64,000 bases of DNA. Source: Bryobacteraceae bacterium. Lineage in GTDB: Bacteria; Acidobacteriota; Terriglobia; Bryobacterales; Bryobacteraceae. The position numbers and the translations under genes are program-made. Every line of letters starts with the position of its first letter. Positions within the stretch are counted from its first letter, which is position 1. The stretch covers positions 121,366-185,365 of the forward strand of contig JANWVY010000008.1 of the NCBI GenBank assembly GCA_025056455.1. The letters are read 5' to 3'. The notes under the pieces were generated by a model. That model was not told the origin of the DNA. It searched no databases and was given only the letters and a program-made list of their open reading frames with translations. This document shows, piece by piece, positions 62,722-64,000 of this stretch.

Positions 62722-63330
62722 TTAGAGAGAGTTAAAACGGTCTTCCACGGCCTTCCAATTGACGACGTTCCACCAAGCAGCCACATAGTCGGGCCGCCGG
62801 TTCTGATACTTCAAGTAGTAGGCATGTTCCCAAACGTCTAAGCCCAGCACAACCTTTTTACCTTCCATGACCGGCGTGTCCTGATTGGGCGTGGAGGTGA
62901 TCGAAAGGCCCGAATCCTCCTTGAGTAACCAGGCCCAGCCGGAGCCAAACCGGCCAATCGCCGCAGCGGCGAATTTTTCCTTAAATGCATCGAAGCTGCC
63001 AAAAGCGGCGTTGATCGCGGCGGCGACATTTCCTACCGGAGCTCCGCCCACGTTTGGGCCCATGAGATTCCAGAACAGCGAGTGATTCCAATGTCCGCCA
63101 CCATTGTTTCGGACAGCCGTGCGAATCGATTCCGGCACGATGGCAAGATTGTTGCTGAGTAACTCCTCGAGCGACTTGCCGGCTAGCTCTGGTGCGGATT
63201 CCAAAGCTTTGTTCAAATTCGTGACATAGGCGGCATGGTGTTTGCCATGGTGAATCTCCATGGTCATCTTATCGATATGTGGCTCCAGGGCGTCGTGCGG
63301 GTAGGGCAGCGCAGGAAGCGTAAACGCCAT
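62722..63330 (-). CDS. sodA: superoxide dismutase, Mn-type
   Basis: 202 residues. Metal ligands are the His of [12 protein letters not shown], the His of HWNHSLFWN, and [15 protein letters not shown] (Asp and His). GGGHWNH and the Gln of TPNQDTPV are the residue choices of Mn rather than Fe enzymes, though cambialistic use is possible. AAGGAGA lies nine bases before the ATG. No signal peptide, so cytoplasmic. The 170-base gap beyond its stop up to the MFS gene has only a 7-bp hairpin (62613-62637). Confidence 0.93.
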   Translation of the reverse strand: MAFTLPALPYPHDALEPHIDKMTMEIHHGKHHAAYVTNLNKALESAPELAGKSLEELLSNNLAIVPESIRTAVRNNGGGHWNHSLFWNLMGPNVGGAPVGNVAAAINAAFGSFDAFKEKFAAAAIGRFGSGWAWLLKEDSGLSITSTPNQDTPVMEGKKVVLGLDVWEHAYYLKYQNRRPDYVAAWWNVVNWKAVEDRFNSL

Positions 63331-63521
63331 TGTTTTTCATCTCCTTCTTCGTTGGAATGGGTCGTTCACTGTTGGGATGCCCGAGCTGCGGGCGAAGATT
63401 CAAGCCACTAGGATAGCGCGGCTCGCGCAGCCATGTTCACGCCTGGGCTCCGCACGGCCAAACGCCAGCCTTGAGGGGTGGCGGCGAGCTTCTTCCCGCG
63501 CGGCGGTTTGTCACTTGCATT

Positions 63522-63550
63522 TTGAACTTCCCGCGAATCCGTTATACTAT
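63522..63550 (+). promoter_or_regulatory. putative promoter of the tRNA-Tyr / tRNA-Thr / tuf unit
   Basis: TTGAAC (63522-63527) is 17 bases from TACTAT (63545-63550) and 15 from TATACT (63543-63548). The tRNA-Tyr begins 50 bases further. The rest of 63331-63600 shows no gene. Confidence 0.45.
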
Positions 63551-63600
63551 GAAATTGCGCCTGCACTCCTACGCTGTTCTCGCGGAGAGCGGGTTTCCGT

Positions 63601-63687
63601 GGACAGGTGGCGGAGCGGTCAATCGCAGCAGACTGTAAATCTGCCGTCCCAGTGACTACGGAGGTTCGAATCCTCCCCTGTCCACCA
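63601..63687 (+). tRNA. tRNA-Tyr (anticodon GTA)
   Basis: 87 bases including encoded CCA. The acceptor arm GGACAGG pairs with CCTGTCC. The anticodon GTA is at 63635-63637 in the loop CTGTAAA, and the class II variable arm is present. Its position before tRNA-Thr and tuf is the common bacterial order. Confidence 0.96.
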
Positions 63688-63763
63688 ATCAGGTTCCGCA
63701 GGGCTGTGATCTCACTGTTGCGACGTTGCGGTTGGGCGTCGCCAGCAAGTGATTGACTTACGG

Positions 63764-63839
<76 letters not shown>

Positions 63840-63923
63840 GCAACATCATCCTGCCATCTGCTTCCTGGTGCCCCTTCCCGGCCAGTACAGGTTTTGCATG
63901 GTGGTCAGTGGAAAGAGATTGTT

Positions 63924-64000
63924 ATGGCCAAAGAGAAATTTGAGCGCACGAAACCGCACGTAAACATAGGGACGATCGGACACATTGATCATGGCAAGAC
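63924..64000 (+). CDS. tuf: elongation factor Tu, 5' end only (runs off the window)
   Basis: The first 25 complete codons begin [20 protein letters not shown] and continue into the P-loop region IDHGK, which is the EF-Tu G1 motif (GHVDHGKT with Ile for Val). GAAAGAGA precedes the ATG. The gene is truncated by the window edge, and follows tRNA-Thr as in many bacteria. Confidence 0.96.
   Translation, partial: MAKEKFERTKPHVNIGTIGHIDHGK

Overview
This window reads as chromosomal DNA of an acidobacterium, most like the Solibacter/Bryobacter group. That placement is an inference from gene content: two very large Oar-type TonB receptors with an N-terminal carboxypeptidase-regulatory fold, a CRTAC1 (FG-GAP/ASPIC-UnbV) protein, multi-repeat putative-Ig secreted proteins, a moderately high G+C content and mostly short, overlapping operons. 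There is no prophage, insertion sequence, CRISPR array or rRNA operon. The right edge enters the tRNA-Tyr / tRNA-Thr / tuf region.

Layout. 1-2.9 kb: a PAS sensor kinase whose phospho-acceptor histidine is replaced by arginine, a small unknown gene, and a non-coding stretch with two arrays of an 18-nt G-rich repeat. 2.9-4.6 kb: motA-motB. 4.6-9.3 kb: a five-gene minus-strand operon (mazG, GNAT acyltransferase, N-succinylamino-acid racemase/OSBS, MFS exporter, SDR), facing a zinc alcohol dehydrogenase. 10.7-25.3 kb: cell-surface genes (two TonB receptors, CRTAC1, TPR, three secreted proteins ending in a nine-repeat putative-Ig protein). 25.5-30 kb: a 1092-residue membrane protein that is an internal duplication of a CPBP protease module, a peroxiredoxin with an in-frame UGA at the peroxidatic-cysteine position (predicted selenoprotein), and an NfeD-like protein. 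30-32.5 kb: ahcY divergent from an ArsR-methyltransferase fusion, with a shared palindromic operator. 32.6-37.2 kb: housekeeping operon ffh-rpsP-khpA-rimM-trmD-rplS-rnhB. 39.4-46.1 kb: a cytochrome c maturation (System I) operon with a CXXXY-type CcmE, a Cys-rich CcmH, a zinc-ribbon CcmI-like gene and an unknown gene. 46.1-52.7 kb: an acyl-CoA mutase with isobutyryl-CoA mutase active-site residues, an aromatic amino acid decarboxylase, a DapA-family aldolase/lyase, an amidohydrolase, a DUF2490-like barrel and an EVE protein. 53-56.4 kb: an exopolysaccharide export and tyrosine-kinase cassette. 56.5-64 kb: D-aminoacylase, small membrane and secreted proteins, a phosphatase/arsenate reductase, a NagB-like gene divergent from an MFS sugar-acid transporter, Mn-type superoxide dismutase, three tRNAs and the start of tuf.

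The strongest unusual observations are the UGA-interrupted peroxiredoxin with a SECIS-like hairpin immediately downstream, the acyl-CoA mutase residue signature, the duplicated CPBP protein with a degenerate second copy, the kinase lacking its H-box histidine, the CcmE/CcmH variants, the ahcY/ArsR operator, and the 18-nt repeat arrays.
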